Positions 41,066-49,425 are shown, numbered from the stretch's first letter. The stretch is 49,509 bases of DNA from Patescibacteria group bacterium (GCA_029004215.1 JAQULH010000006.1:1-49509), one strand, 5' to 3'. Program-made: numbers and translations. The notes: generated by a model from the sequence alone, not told the origin.

Positions 41066-42730
41066 ATGCCTGAAACGAGCCTCAAGGCGTGCGTCATTTA
41101 TTGCCGTGTATCCTCGAAGGAGCAAGTCGAGGGCACGAGTTTAGATAATCAGGAGCGGCTTTGTCGTGAGTACGCCGAACGAAATGGTTTAGCCGTACTC
41201 AAAGTGTTTGTTGAAATGGGCGAATCGGCAAAGACAGCCGACCGTACAGAATTCACCAAGGCGATTGCGTTTTGCACCCACAAGAAAGGTCGCGTTCACC
41301 AATTCATCGTTTACAAGATTGATCGCTTTGCTCGCAACCAAGATGACCACGTTGTTGTCCGGAGCTTGCTCAAGCGAGCTGGCACCGAGCTCCGTTCTGC
41401 CACGGAAACGTTTGATGAAAGTGCGATGGGGAGAGCTATGGAAGGGATGCTGTCCGTCTTCGCAGAATTCGATAACAACAACCGTCGCGAGCGTTGCAAA
41501 AGCGGGATGCAGGCGCGTGTACGCGAAGGTCTCTGGTGTTGGGCGGCACCGCTTGGCTATCACAGACCGGTTAAGGGCAAGAAAACAAACATCGTGCCCG
41601 AACCGGAACGCGCTCCGCTCATCCGTTTGGCGTTCGAGCTCTATTCAAAAGGCACGTATACATTCAAAGCATTGGCTCGACTATTGGGTGATCGCGGATT
41701 ACGCACGCGCGAGGGGAAATATCCGATTCAGCAAACGCTCGAGAAAATCATCACAAACCCCGTGTATTGCGGTCGAATCAAGGCGTTCGGGGAGATGGCG
41801 AAAGGCAATTTTGAATCCATCGTCGATGAGGCGTTGTTCGCTCAATGCCAAAATGTGAAGAGCGGACTTCACCTCAAAGGCAAGCCGCGTGCGTTCAACA
41901 ATCCTGCTTTCCCGTTGCGGCGGTTCGTTGTTTGCCAGCATTGCAATCAGCCACTTACCGGAAGCTTTGCTCGTAGCCGCAGAGGCAAACGCCATCCGTA
42001 CTATCACCATGGTAGCAAGAAGTGCGCGCATTCAAAATCCATTCAAAAGGGTGTATTCGAACAAAAATTCGTTCAGCTCTTGGAAACTATCGAGCCGGAC
42101 ACGAAGTACGAGAAGCTGTTCAAGGCCGTCGTGCTCGATGCGTGGCAGGAACGATACAAGAAATTTGATGAGACGAATGCCCGCGTTCGGAAGGATATCG
42201 AGAAACTCGAGCACGAACGTCAGACCATTTTCGACTTCCACCGCAACGGTAAATACACCGATGATGAATTCGTGACCCAAAAACACCTCGTCAACGAGCG
42301 GATCGACCAGAAACGCCTACTACTCCAAGACGCGCGGCAAAAAGAGTTGGATATGGAAATGGCTTTGAATTATTGTTTTCATTTCATCCGTAACGCTTCG
42401 AAGGTTTGGATGGATTTGGCTGACGATTATGAGGCGCGGATCAACCTCCAGCATTTGATTTTCGCAAAGCCGCTCATGTTTGATGGTGATTCTTTTGGAA
42501 CCCCCGAATTGTCGCTAGTCTTTGCACAAAAAAAGACTTCTCCTGATGAGAAGTCTTTTTTGGTAGACCAACCTGCTAATTTTTGGAACCAGCTGGTTGA
42601 GGAGCTAAAACAGCTCCATGCCATTGGTTTTGAGGTAAGACAAGGTGTTATTAATGGGAATAAACACTACCAGAGAGGAGTGGAAATAGAAAAAGAACAC
42701 CCCAGCAGCTACGCATGGGGTGTTGAGTAG
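41066..42730 (+). CDS. Large serine recombinase 1
   Basis: Site-specific recombinase of the large serine integrase family, 554 residues. The resolvase domain has the nucleophile in YCRVSSKEQ (Ser16), with YKIDRFARN and the Arg-rich RRERCKSGMQ helix. The recombinase DNA-binding domain (about 150-265; APLGYHR, ALARLLGDRGLRTREG) is followed by the zinc ribbon (CQHC ... HHGSKKCAHS) and a coiled coil (about 355-440). After FGTPELSLVFAQKKTS the frame crosses a hairpin and the att-like TTGGTAGACC and runs on for about 50 residues with no likeness to the family, so the C-terminus was probably created by insertion. Confidence 0.93.
   Translation: MPETSLKACVIYCRVSSKEQVEGTSLDNQERLCREYAERNGLAVLKVFVEMGESAKTADRTEFTKAIAFCTHKKGRVHQFIVYKIDRFARNQDDHVVVRSLLKRAGTELRSATETFDESAMGRAMEGMLSVFAEFDNNNRRERCKSGMQARVREGLWCWAAPLGYHRPVKGKKTNIVPEPERAPLIRLAFELYSKGTYTFKALARLLGDRGLRTREGKYPIQQTLEKIITNPVYCGRIKAFGEMAKGNFESIVDEALFAQCQNVKSGLHLKGKPRAFNNPAFPLRRFVVCQHCNQPLTGSFARSRRGKRHPYYHHGSKKCAHSKSIQKGVFEQKFVQLLETIEPDTKYEKLFKAVVLDAWQERYKKFDETNARVRKDIEKLEHERQTIFDFHRNGKYTDDEFVTQKHLVNERIDQKRLLLQDARQKELDMEMALNYCFHFIRNASKVWMDLADDYEARINLQHLIFAKPLMFDGDSFGTPELSLVFAQKKTSPDEKSFLVDQPANFWNQLVEELKQLHAIGFEVRQGVINGNKHYQRGVEIEKEHPSSYAWGVE
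42534..42562 (+). terminator. Hairpin at the 3' end of recombinase 1
   Basis: AAGACTTCT/AGAAGTCTT with loop CCTGATG, followed by TTTTTT, inside the annotated frame and just before TTGGTAGACC. Confidence 0.65.
42560..42569. repeat. att-like core TTGGTAGACC, middle copy
   Basis: One mismatch to the left (39070) and right (49384) copies; it lies directly after the recombinase 1 hairpin, where the family C-terminus should end. Confidence 0.5.
42692..42726. terminator. Hairpin at the recombinase 1 frame end
   Basis: GAACACCCC/GGGGTGTT around a loop of about 12 bases. No U-tract on the plus strand. Confidence 0.4.
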
Positions 42731-42750
42731 GATTGCCCAAACTCCGTATT

Positions 42751-42990
42751 CTAGTTTTCGGTATCCTTGACTTCAGACTCATTTCCAAAGCTATCCTTGC
42801 TACGGATCTGGCCTTTGAGATTATGGGTCATGAGTTCGCACTCCAGCTTCTTAGCAATCAAACGACCTGCATTTTCTGCAGCTTTTTGAGTATGATGCTG
42901 GGACACTGGAGCTTTTTTACCTTCTATTTTTACTGCCCAGGGCAAGGCGTCACTCTTTGTTGTAACGACATGCACATTCTTTTTAGCCAT
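42751..42990 (-). CDS. DUF2188-family small protein
   Basis: 79 residues, start at 42990 (MAKKNVHVVTTKSDALPWAV). The pattern H-V-V-x6-W-A-V-K-x-E-G ... A-A-x-x-A-G-R-x-I-A-K and the basic-acidic C-terminus (GQIRSKDSFGNE) match DUF2188, small proteins common on mobile elements with no known function. Convergent with recombinase 1. Confidence 0.8.
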   Translation of the reverse strand: MAKKNVHVVTTKSDALPWAVKIEGKKAPVSQHHTQKAAENAGRLIAKKLECELMTHNLKGQIRSKDSFGNESEVKDTEN

Positions 42991-42999
42991 AACGAACAA

Positions 43000-43250
43000 T
43001 GTTCAACCCTGTTTCGCGATACGAAAGCGAAACAGAGCACGCGAGTACCGCCATAAAGGGACGAACGGTTAAGGGTAAAGCCCTATCCCTATCTCCGGCA
43101 AGTATGATATAGTTTGGTTACATCTGCTACGATGTACCTCGACCTTTCGACTGTATTATGCCGCCGGAATAGGGGTATAGGAGCCATCCGAAAAGATGGC
43201 TCCATTATTTTCGCATAGTTAGGTTCTTTTGTCAAAAGAATAATACAAGC
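43000..43250. other. Intergenic stretch with a terminator-like hairpin
   Basis: About 250 bases without an ORF. It holds a TACATC/GATGTA hairpin near 43121-43138 and a stronger hairpin at 43179-43212. A TATGAT box near 43103 could drive a short RNA of about 100 bases ending at that hairpin. Confidence 0.4.
43179..43212 (+). terminator. Terminator upstream of the XRE gene
   Basis: GGAGCCAT/ATGGCTCC around CCGAAAAG, then ATTATTTT. Confidence 0.65.
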
Positions 43251-43261
43251 AATGTATGCCA

Positions 43262-43290
43262 TTGACATACAAGAGCCCTCACTGTATTGT
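43262..43290 (+). promoter_or_regulatory. Promoter of the XRE/ImmA pair
   Basis: TTGACA, exactly 17 bp, TATTGT, then 6 bp (AAATTT) and ATG. The mRNA should be leaderless. Confidence 0.75.
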
Positions 43291-43296
43291 AAATTT

Positions 43297-43605
43297 ATGC
43301 CTCGGACAAAAAATGAAAGGATGGACTTCTATCGTTCAATGGGAAACACGATACGTGCAAGACGTAATGAACTTGGTTTAAGTCTTGAAATTTTGGGTCT
43401 AAGGGCAGGCGGCTTAACACGTGCGACTATTTCAGGCATTGAAAAGGGCCGCCAACGACTAAGTGCTTATCAATTACATCTTTTTGCCAAAGTATTAGAT
43501 ATGACAACGGATGACTTGATACAGAAGGCCTTGGCGCAAGAAATCAGCTCCATACAGTTTGTCAAAAAAGGAAAAAGAGACGAGACGGCGATCAATAATC
43601 TATAA
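43297..43605 (+). CDS. XRE-family HTH transcriptional regulator
   Basis: 102 residues; the ATG at 43297 is set by the promoter 6 bp upstream. The HTH (about 15-70: IRARRNELGLSLEILGLRAGGLTRATISGIEKGRQRLSA, split here between helices) is lambda-repressor-like. The C-terminal tail (SIQFVKKGKRDETAINNL) is short. It sits 4 bp before an ImmA-type protease gene, the layout of the ImmR-ImmA switch in ICEBs1, in which the protease cleaves the repressor to induce the element. Likely represses island genes; target sites not identified. Confidence 0.88.
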   Translation: MPRTKNERMDFYRSMGNTIRARRNELGLSLEILGLRAGGLTRATISGIEKGRQRLSAYQLHLFAKVLDMTTDDLIQKALAQEISSIQFVKKGKRDETAINNL

Positions 43606-43609
43606 ATTT

Positions 43610-44158
43610 ATGTCATTATCTGTAACAAGGGCTGCAAAAAAAGCCGCAAGCGAGTTATTGGGACAGACCAATAGAGCAAGGTATAGCCAAGTTGATGTAA
43701 AAAAAATTGCTGCAGCATTAAATATCGATGTCATAGAGGGTGAGTTTAGGGTAGAAAATGGAAAGGACGTTTCTGGTTTAATCAAAATGTCAGGAAAGAA
43801 TGGAAGGCCAGTGATTGCCGTTAATACCAAAGAAAAGCCTCAAAGAAAACGTTTCACCATAGCTCATGAAATTGGACATTTTATGCTTCATGGCAATGAG
43901 CAACTGCATATAGATCAAGATTTTGAATTTGCGGCCTTTCGAGACTCCACATCATCTTTAGCGACCAGTCTAAAAGAAATACAGGCGAATCAGTTTGCAG
44001 CTGAGCTACTGATGCCATCTGATGAAATACAAGAAATAATACGAAGTAATTTTCCAAAGAAAGATATTACCGAGATCATCAACGAAATATCAAAAACTTA
44101 TAATGTAAGCTCTTTAGCCGCCACGATAAAAATAAGCGCATTGCTAGGCAACGCATAG
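43610..44158 (+). CDS. ImmA/IrrE-family metallopeptidase
   Basis: 182 residues. The zinc site is HEIGH (about 85-89) in FTIAHEIGHFMLHG, with the third ligand Glu in EIQANQFAAELLMP. ImmA-type proteases cut a cognate XRE repressor after DNA damage or host signals. It starts 4 bp after the XRE stop, so the two genes form an operon. The ATG at 43610 is preferred to a TTG at 43559 that would overlap the regulator. Confidence 0.92.
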   Translation: MSLSVTRAAKKAASELLGQTNRARYSQVDVKKIAAALNIDVIEGEFRVENGKDVSGLIKMSGKNGRPVIAVNTKEKPQRKRFTIAHEIGHFMLHGNEQLHIDQDFEFAAFRDSTSSLATSLKEIQANQFAAELLMPSDEIQEIIRSNFPKKDITEIINEISKTYNVSSLAATIKISALLGNA

Positions 44159-44176
44159 ATTTTTACCTTTCTTAAT

Positions 44177-44614
44177 ATGTGTGGCTTAAAAATTGGACGC
44201 CATCTTTTTGATGGCAAAAACTCCTCCTCTGTCCTCCAGAAATTAGAGGAGGCTTTTGCATTAGGTTCAACCGACCAAGAAGCCTGTGTTTATGCTGATA
44301 TTTCGCCCTCTGCGCTATATGAATACCAAAGGAAGAATACGGGGTTTCTGGAGCGAAAACAGGCTCTAAAAAGCTCGCCAGTGCTCAAGGCTAGAATGAC
44401 AGTAGTCAGAAGCCTGGAAAACGACCCAAAAGTGGCCATGTGGTATTTAGAGAAGAAACGAAGGAAAGAGTTTGGTAATCAAGCTCAAGAGGATTTAGAT
44501 GAACCTAGACCGCGTTTAAGTGAGCACACGGTCAACCTAATCGAAAAATATAACCCTGAGGCAGCTCTGAGATGCCGAATGCAATATGGCTATACTCAAA
44601 CAAAAAATACCTAA
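44177..44614 (+). CDS. Terminase small-subunit-like HTH protein
   Basis: 145 residues. The first part (FALGSTDQEACVYADISPSALYEYQRKN) is a homeodomain-like HTH as in phage terminase small subunits and related recombination proteins, followed by helical repeats (KARMTVVRSLENDPKVAMWYLEKKRRKEFG), a pattern of that family. No large subunit, capsid or portal is present, so it may be a phage remnant or a repurposed DNA-binding protein. It starts 18 bp after the ImmA gene. Confidence 0.7.
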   Translation: MCGLKIGRHLFDGKNSSSVLQKLEEAFALGSTDQEACVYADISPSALYEYQRKNTGFLERKQALKSSPVLKARMTVVRSLENDPKVAMWYLEKKRRKEFGNQAQEDLDEPRPRLSEHTVNLIEKYNPEAALRCRMQYGYTQTKNT

Positions 44615-44631
44615 TTATTCAAATTTGCTCT

Positions 44632-45369
44632 ATGCTGATACTGGCTCCTATTCTAGTCGAGGCTGCAACAAAGCGGTTTTCTACATTTGAGCCTATCAAA
44701 AAAAGACAGGCTCAGCTTTTATCAAGAAGATTTCAAGAGTACCTTTTGTTGCTGGAAATGCGATTTCGCGAACTTGATTTAGCAAATTATGAACTTGCAA
44801 ATAACCCAGAACTTGTTGGCGCTACTAGATCATTGCAAGATATTCAATTTTCGTTTTTAGAACGCACTGAAGCATTTCATGAACAAGTTTACGCTTCTCT
44901 AGCCTCCTTTACTTCTTTCCTAAGCGATTATCTTGGGCATGAAGATAGACGCGGTAGCCATCTCGGTTCGAGTATAGGTAAGTTTTTGAAAAGCGCCGAG
45001 AATCTGATCAGTGAGCCTTATAATAGGGATGCTTTGGTTACTTTAGATGCCTCGAGATCATTCCGTGATAAATACATTATCCATCCACAGCTTCATGCTA
45101 GACATGACTGGATGACTCATGGTGATGGTTACAACACTACGCTTATTTATTTTACGATTGACTATACGAAAATCGATCCTAAAGATGATGGTCTTCCTGT
45201 GTTATTTGCTCTAGCTCCCCCCAAAGGAACTGTTTTTTGGGATTTGGAATATAGACAGTTTCTTCAAGCCTCTTATCCTTGGCTCGGGGATGTTTATATA
45301 CCTCCCTTTTATAAGGAAGTCTATGAAGCCATTCGATCAGTTATTGCCGATATTGTGACGCACAAATAA
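44632..45369 (+). CDS. Hypothetical protein (245 aa), island cargo
   Basis: Not recognised. The ATG at 44632 is preferred because the longer frame overlaps the previous gene by 43 bases. Starts with a short hydrophobic segment (LILAPILVEAA), then helical charged regions (LSRRFQEYLLLLEMRFRELDLANYEL) and a C-terminal part with His-rich stretches (IHPQLHARHDWMTHGDGY). The AbiV- or Cap-like look of the helices is weak, and no active site can be named. Confidence 0.6.
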   Translation: MLILAPILVEAATKRFSTFEPIKKRQAQLLSRRFQEYLLLLEMRFRELDLANYELANNPELVGATRSLQDIQFSFLERTEAFHEQVYASLASFTSFLSDYLGHEDRRGSHLGSSIGKFLKSAENLISEPYNRDALVTLDASRSFRDKYIIHPQLHARHDWMTHGDGYNTTLIYFTIDYTKIDPKDDGLPVLFALAPPKGTVFWDLEYRQFLQASYPWLGDVYIPPFYKEVYEAIRSVIADIVTHK

Positions 45370-45376
45370 TATTTTA

Positions 45377-45976
45377 TTATTGAATAATCTCACAATCCAT
45401 AATCATCACATTCCCTAGAGTTTGCCCTGAGCCTTTGCCCCTAACTACAATGTTCTGGCCTTTTTTCAACGTAGCAGCCTTGCTTTGCTCTGAATCCTTA
45501 AGGAAACATTGAACCGATCCAAACATGACTTGTGTTTTTAAGGTTATGTATGGGTTATCCAAAATATCTTTAGCGATGTTGTCTATTTTGCCACTCACCT
45601 CAAGTATTTTGCCCTTATAAGCATTATCCGCTGCAACTTCATTGGCCTCATATTCACTGTAAAGCTGGTCGGCTGTGATTTTGATGACTGCGGGTTCCGC
45701 AGGCTTAGGGGTCGGCTTAGGGGTCTTAGTGGTTTGTGTTGACGAAGAGGTGGGAGATTGTGATTGAATCGGTTTTGTACCCCCTTTGTCCATTGCACTC
45801 CCAAAAAGGCCGATTACAAATAATATAAGTATCCCCGTTATGATCTTATGACGTACAAACCAATTGCGAAGGTCGGCTCCGCAATGTTTGCACTTATTTG
45901 CGGAAAGTTGAATATCTTCTTTGCATTTGGGGCACTTTTTTGATTGCTCTGCTGCATTCTGACTCTGCGTACTCAT
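45377..45976 (-). CDS. Zinc-ribbon membrane protein with OB-fold (tRNA_anti-like) domain
   Basis: 199 residues in three parts: a zinc ribbon (CPKC ... CKHC, about 15-32), one membrane helix (IITGILILFVIGLFGSAM, about 45-62), a Ser/Thr/Pro-rich linker, and an extracytoplasmic OB-fold (about 100-199: YEANEVAADNAYKGKILEVSGKIDNI ... VVRGKGSGQTLG), like the tRNA_anti-like family. Such proteins occur widely on mobile elements with unknown role. It lies opposite to the preceding gene, whose stop is 7 bp away. Confidence 0.82.
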   Translation of the reverse strand: MSTQSQNAAEQSKKCPKCKEDIQLSANKCKHCGADLRNWFVRHKIITGILILFVIGLFGSAMDKGGTKPIQSQSPTSSSTQTTKTPKPTPKPAEPAVIKITADQLYSEYEANEVAADNAYKGKILEVSGKIDNIAKDILDNPYITLKTQVMFGSVQCFLKDSEQSKAATLKKGQNIVVRGKGSGQTLGNVMIMDCEIIQ

Positions 45977-46015
45977 ATTAACAAAAATAGTTAATTATTT
46001 AATTGTAAGTTATGA

Positions 46016-46573
46016 TTATTTTGTCAGTTGATTTTCTTTTGAGTATTGCCAGAGCGCCTTGTCTATTGTTCGTATTGGCAACCCCGTATTTTTGGCGATT
46101 GAGCGGATACGGATGCAGTAAGTATTCCAATAATCAAAGTCGTAATTTTTTGTATTCTCCCAGCCGAGCGACCATAAGGCTCGGAAATCTATAATCGGAT
46201 ATATATCAGGAAAAGCGAAATGCAGGATCGCAGACGCAAGAGGATAAGAAACGCCATGTATCACCTGAAGCAATTCGATACGCAATAACTCATTTTTTGT
46301 ATTAAAACAATAATCGCTCAATTCTTTTAGTGTTTGGTCGTCATTGTATTTGCTCAAATAATGTTTGATGGGGCGTGGGGACTTCCAGCGAGCGATTTTT
46401 AAAAAAGTTTCACGATCTAGGTAGTGATGTGTCAAAAACCATTCTTTAGCCTCGGCCTCATCCAGCGCGTCTTTTTCTTTGTACCTGGCATCGTATTTTT
46501 GAGCCCAAAAGCAAATCTGCTCATTTGTGAGCTGGATCCGTGAAGTTGATAAGCCCTGCGATGTAGTATCCAT
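46016..46573 (-). CDS. Hypothetical protein with HhH-GPD-like motif
   Basis: 185 residues from the ATG at 46573. The frame extends 45 codons further to 46708, but the recognisable part starts with LTNEQICFWAQKYD. A central stretch LLQVIHGVSYPLASAILHFAFPDIYPIIDFRALWSLGW has the helix-hairpin-helix-plus-Asp look of HhH-GPD DNA glycosylases (G-V-x-x-x-x-A-x-x-L ... P-x-I-D). The full glycosylase fold and its catalytic residues are not evident. The longer start is possible. Confidence 0.55.
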   Translation of the reverse strand: MDTTSQGLSTSRIQLTNEQICFWAQKYDARYKEKDALDEAEAKEWFLTHHYLDRETFLKIARWKSPRPIKHYLSKYNDDQTLKELSDYCFNTKNELLRIELLQVIHGVSYPLASAILHFAFPDIYPIIDFRALWSLGWENTKNYDFDYWNTYCIRIRSIAKNTGLPIRTIDKALWQYSKENQLTK

Positions 46574-46803
46574 AATGGTAATTGGCAGAGGCTTGATAAA
46601 CACAAAGCCCGCCGCCAGCGGCAACCTTTCGGTCGCCCATATCTCTTTCGAGACATGACCATACAAGTAGTGCTGAACGACGGGTTCAGTATCTTGTATG
46701 GGTTTCATGCCATGCCCGTGCCAAGGCGCGAGTTTAGGCGGGTTTAAATTGTGTCATCATAGTACCCAAATCTACCCAACCTGTGAAGATGTTGCTTTTC
46801 CCC

Positions 46804-46832
46804 TTGCACTAAACCTTACACTGATGTATAGT
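46804..46832 (+). promoter_or_regulatory. Promoter of the MerR-like regulator
   Basis: TTGCAC, 17 bp, TATAGT, then 6 bp and ATG: same geometry as 43262-43297. Confidence 0.7.
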
Positions 46833-46838
46833 TTAATA

Positions 46839-47645
46839 ATGAATGAAAAGCCTTCTCAAAACTTCTTCATCCCCCGTGGAGATGCATTTGACATTGATTT
46901 TGCAAAATACGAAAACGACGATTCTTATCAAGAAATCAGAGAATTGATGAGTGATCGTCGCTTTACTGTTGGAAAAACTGATATATCATACAGAGTAATT
47001 AATCATTGGGATCAATCTGATATTTTGCCTGAAGGGTCAAAGAGTGACGGCGGTTGGCGGAAATTTACTTTTCCTGAAATAGTTTGGTTACGCGCCATAG
47101 CAAGATTGCGTAAGTTTGGTTTATCCTTGGAAAAGATTGAGCGTATAAAAAAACAAGTAATGTTCTATCATTTAGAGAGATATCCGTACTTTGAGTATTA
47201 CCTCGTAAAGGCATGGATCAGCGAATCTGACTCTTTTATTTGTACTCTATCCGACGGAGAGGCGGAAACCGCCTTTCCTCATGAATTGGAGGCTAGCAGA
47301 ATGATTAACGGCAATTTTGACGTACTTTTAGTTTCATTGAAATCAATTTTAGAGGCAATGGGTATGAATACAGCCGAGGCAAAACGCCTTTTTGGTTTAT
47401 CAGATGAGGAAATAGAACTTTTGGCCTCGCTTCGTTTGGAAAGAAATTCCGAGATTAATGCGAAGATGAACTCTAATGGCGAAATCGCAGAAATCGAAAG
47501 TACAAAAACGTTTAATCAGCCTCTCGATTATCAAATTCGTAATCAAATCAAAAAAGGAAAAATGTTCGGAAAGGCAATAACTCAATACGAAGACGGAATT
47601 CCGAAATCAATAAAGGTAACGAAGCGGCAAAAATTCAAAAAATAA
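46839..47645 (+). CDS. MerR-like winged-helix regulator
   Basis: 268 residues. The ATG at 46839 is set by the promoter 6 bp upstream; the longer frame back to 46698 overlaps the divergent gene. Near 45-105 a MerR-type HTH is visible: ISYRVINHWDQSDILP, then WRKFTFPEIVWLRAIARLRKFGLSLEKIERIK. The C-terminal half is helical with a Lys/Arg-rich end (IKVTKRQKFKK). The effector is unknown. It probably regulates island genes. Confidence 0.75.
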   Translation: MNEKPSQNFFIPRGDAFDIDFAKYENDDSYQEIRELMSDRRFTVGKTDISYRVINHWDQSDILPEGSKSDGGWRKFTFPEIVWLRAIARLRKFGLSLEKIERIKKQVMFYHLERYPYFEYYLVKAWISESDSFICTLSDGEAETAFPHELEASRMINGNFDVLLVSLKSILEAMGMNTAEAKRLFGLSDEEIELLASLRLERNSEINAKMNSNGEIAEIESTKTFNQPLDYQIRNQIKKGKMFGKAITQYEDGIPKSIKVTKRQKFKK

Positions 47646-47732
47646 TTTGCTATCGGGAAAAACCGAGGCTCTAACAAACAATGATATGTGTTATCAACAA
47701 AAACTGAAACCTTGCCGCAACCATGAAATTAC

Positions 47733-47894
47733 ATGGTCGAACACGAATCGCTCGCGGCCAAACTCCGAAAGGAATTTGACCGTTTGCAAATCACGGACGA
47801 GACAACCAGAAATGCCCTTACAACCGAACTGAATCAAATTGCCATACTCCTGATTGAATCTTGTCCGCATGATCCAACAGAAGTCAAAATGTAA
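47733..47894 (+). CDS. Small ORF preceding recombinase 2
   Basis: 53 residues (MVEHESLAAKLRKEFDRLQI ... LLIESCPHDPTEVKM), ending 22 bp before the recombinase start. It is helical and analogous in position and size to the 62-residue ORF before recombinase 1, although the sequences differ. Confidence 0.5.
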   Translation: MVEHESLAAKLRKEFDRLQITDETTRNALTTELNQIAILLIESCPHDPTEVKM

Positions 47895-47916
47895 CCGTAC
47901 ACATTTCCCGCTAAAT

Positions 47917-49425
47917 ATGTCGCCCAAACATGTCATCGGATATTGTCGCGTCAGCACCACCGAACAGGTGCGTGAAGGCGCGAGTTTGGACGTGCAGGAG
48001 CGCATCCTCCGCGAGCACGCGGCGCGGCAAGGTTGGGAAATGGGTAAAGTGTATGTCGAAAAAGGCGAAAGCGCTAAAACCACCAACAGAACCGAACTGC
48101 AAGCAATGCTCCGGCACTGTAAAGAAAATCCGAAGAAGGTTGATGCAGTGCTCGTTTATAAGATAGACCGTTTGACCCGAAATACCGAAAACTACTATCA
48201 GCTCAAAGGTTTTTTTACGGCGCTTGGGATCGAATTGGTATCAGTCGGCGAACCCGTGGAAAATACTCCCGTTGGCCGTTTCGTGGAAGGTATGTTTGCA
48301 AATGTGGCACAGCTTGATAATGACATGCGCTCGGAACGTTGCCGTAACGGAATGAAAGAAGCTGTCCGTAATGGCCGCTACGTATGGAAGGCGCCACTCG
48401 GCTATAAAAATGTGACCGTGAATGGCAAAAAGAATATCACCCCAGAAGAACCGCAAGCTGCGTTTATCGCTCGCGGCTTCAACTTGGTGGACAATGGATA
48501 CACGCCCACCGAGGCGCTCCGTGTTTTAGAAAAAGACGGTTTTCGCCAGCGGAACGGTAAGCATGTCGCGTTTACCCATTGGAGCAAGCTGCTGCGCCAC
48601 ACGCTCTACGCTGGCCATATCAGCGCGTTCGGTGACGTTGTGAAGGGTAGCTTCACTCCGATTGTGGATACAGTTTTGTTTGAGCGCGTCCAGCAAACAC
48701 TGCGGGGTAACAGCGCCAAGCTTCCCGTCTACCGCAAGCAACGTGACGACTTCCCATTGCGCGGTTTGTTTGTCTGTACCTGTGGCAAACATCTCACGGC
48801 GAGCTGGTCACGCGGGCGTCATGGCAAACGCTATCCGTTCTACCATTGCGCCAAGTGCAAGGGCGTAAGGCGGCGCAAGGACGATCTGGAGGCCGAATTT
48901 TCGAATCTATTGGCAGACAAAAACATGGACGAGAACCTTGCTACGTTGCTTCGCATTGCCATCGCGGAAAACCTCAAAATCAAGCTGGAAGACAACGAAA
49001 AACGCAAGCGTGAGATCGAGCATCGCATTTTGGAGCTTGAGGACGAGCAGGCGCACATCGTAAAGAAAAACATCGCAGGGACATTCAACGATGAAATGGC
49101 AAAACGGCTCACGGAAAAAGCCGAGGCGGAGATCAACGAACTACATCAGGAACTCGCAACCATCCCTACGACAGCGGAACGCGTGGAACATTTTGTAGAA
49201 TACGGTTTACTTGTTATGCGTGACGTTCAAACCGCATGGCAAACCTTTCCATTATTACAAAAACAGCGGTTCCAATCATTTCTTTTTCCCGAAGGCGTGC
49301 CGTTTGACCACGGAAAATTTGGAACCCCTAAAACTGCGCTAGTATTAGAAATAAAAACAACCTTCCGTGATGGAAAGTTGCTTTTGGTAGCCCCAAGGGG
49401 AGTCGAACCCCTCTTAACGGCTTGA
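47917..49425 (+). CDS. Large serine recombinase 2, reading into tRNA-Glu
   Basis: 502 residues; the ATG at 47917 gives MSPKHVIGYCRVSTTEQ, with the nucleophile in CRVST (Ser13). The resolvase domain (YKIDRLTRN), recombinase domain (APLGYKN ... GFRQRNGKHVAF), zinc ribbon (CTCGKHLTASWSRGRHGK ... CAKCKG) and coiled coil (about 350-420) are complete. After FGTPKTALVLEIKTT the frame crosses a hairpin, the att-like TTGGTAGCCC and 41 bases of the antisense tRNA-Glu gene; the last residues VAPRGVEPLLTA are tRNA complement, so the true C-terminus is set by the integration site. Confidence 0.93.
   Translation: MSPKHVIGYCRVSTTEQVREGASLDVQERILREHAARQGWEMGKVYVEKGESAKTTNRTELQAMLRHCKENPKKVDAVLVYKIDRLTRNTENYYQLKGFFTALGIELVSVGEPVENTPVGRFVEGMFANVAQLDNDMRSERCRNGMKEAVRNGRYVWKAPLGYKNVTVNGKKNITPEEPQAAFIARGFNLVDNGYTPTEALRVLEKDGFRQRNGKHVAFTHWSKLLRHTLYAGHISAFGDVVKGSFTPIVDTVLFERVQQTLRGNSAKLPVYRKQRDDFPLRGLFVCTCGKHLTASWSRGRHGKRYPFYHCAKCKGVRRRKDDLEAEFSNLLADKNMDENLATLLRIAIAENLKIKLEDNEKRKREIEHRILELEDEQAHIVKKNIAGTFNDEMAKRLTEKAEAEINELHQELATIPTTAERVEHFVEYGLLVMRDVQTAWQTFPLLQKQRFQSFLFPEGVPFDHGKFGTPKTALVLEIKTTFRDGKLLLVAPRGVEPLLTA
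49359..49384 (+). terminator. Hairpin at the 3' end of recombinase 2
   Basis: AAC-C-TTCC/GGAA-A-GTT around GTGAT, then GCTTTT, directly before TTGGTAGCCC. Same architecture as at 42534-42562. Confidence 0.5.
49384..49393. repeat. att-like core TTGGTAGCCC, right copy (tRNA-Glu 3' end)
   Basis: Complement of the last bases of tRNA-Glu (GGGCTACCA plus A). Identical to 39070-39079. The tRNA 3' end is the probable chromosomal target of the elements. Confidence 0.55.

Noticed and set aside
46698-46838. Upstream extension of the MerR-like gene
   Set aside because: A promoter with a 6-bp gap to the ATG at 46839 makes the extension untranslated, and it overlaps the divergent gene's region.
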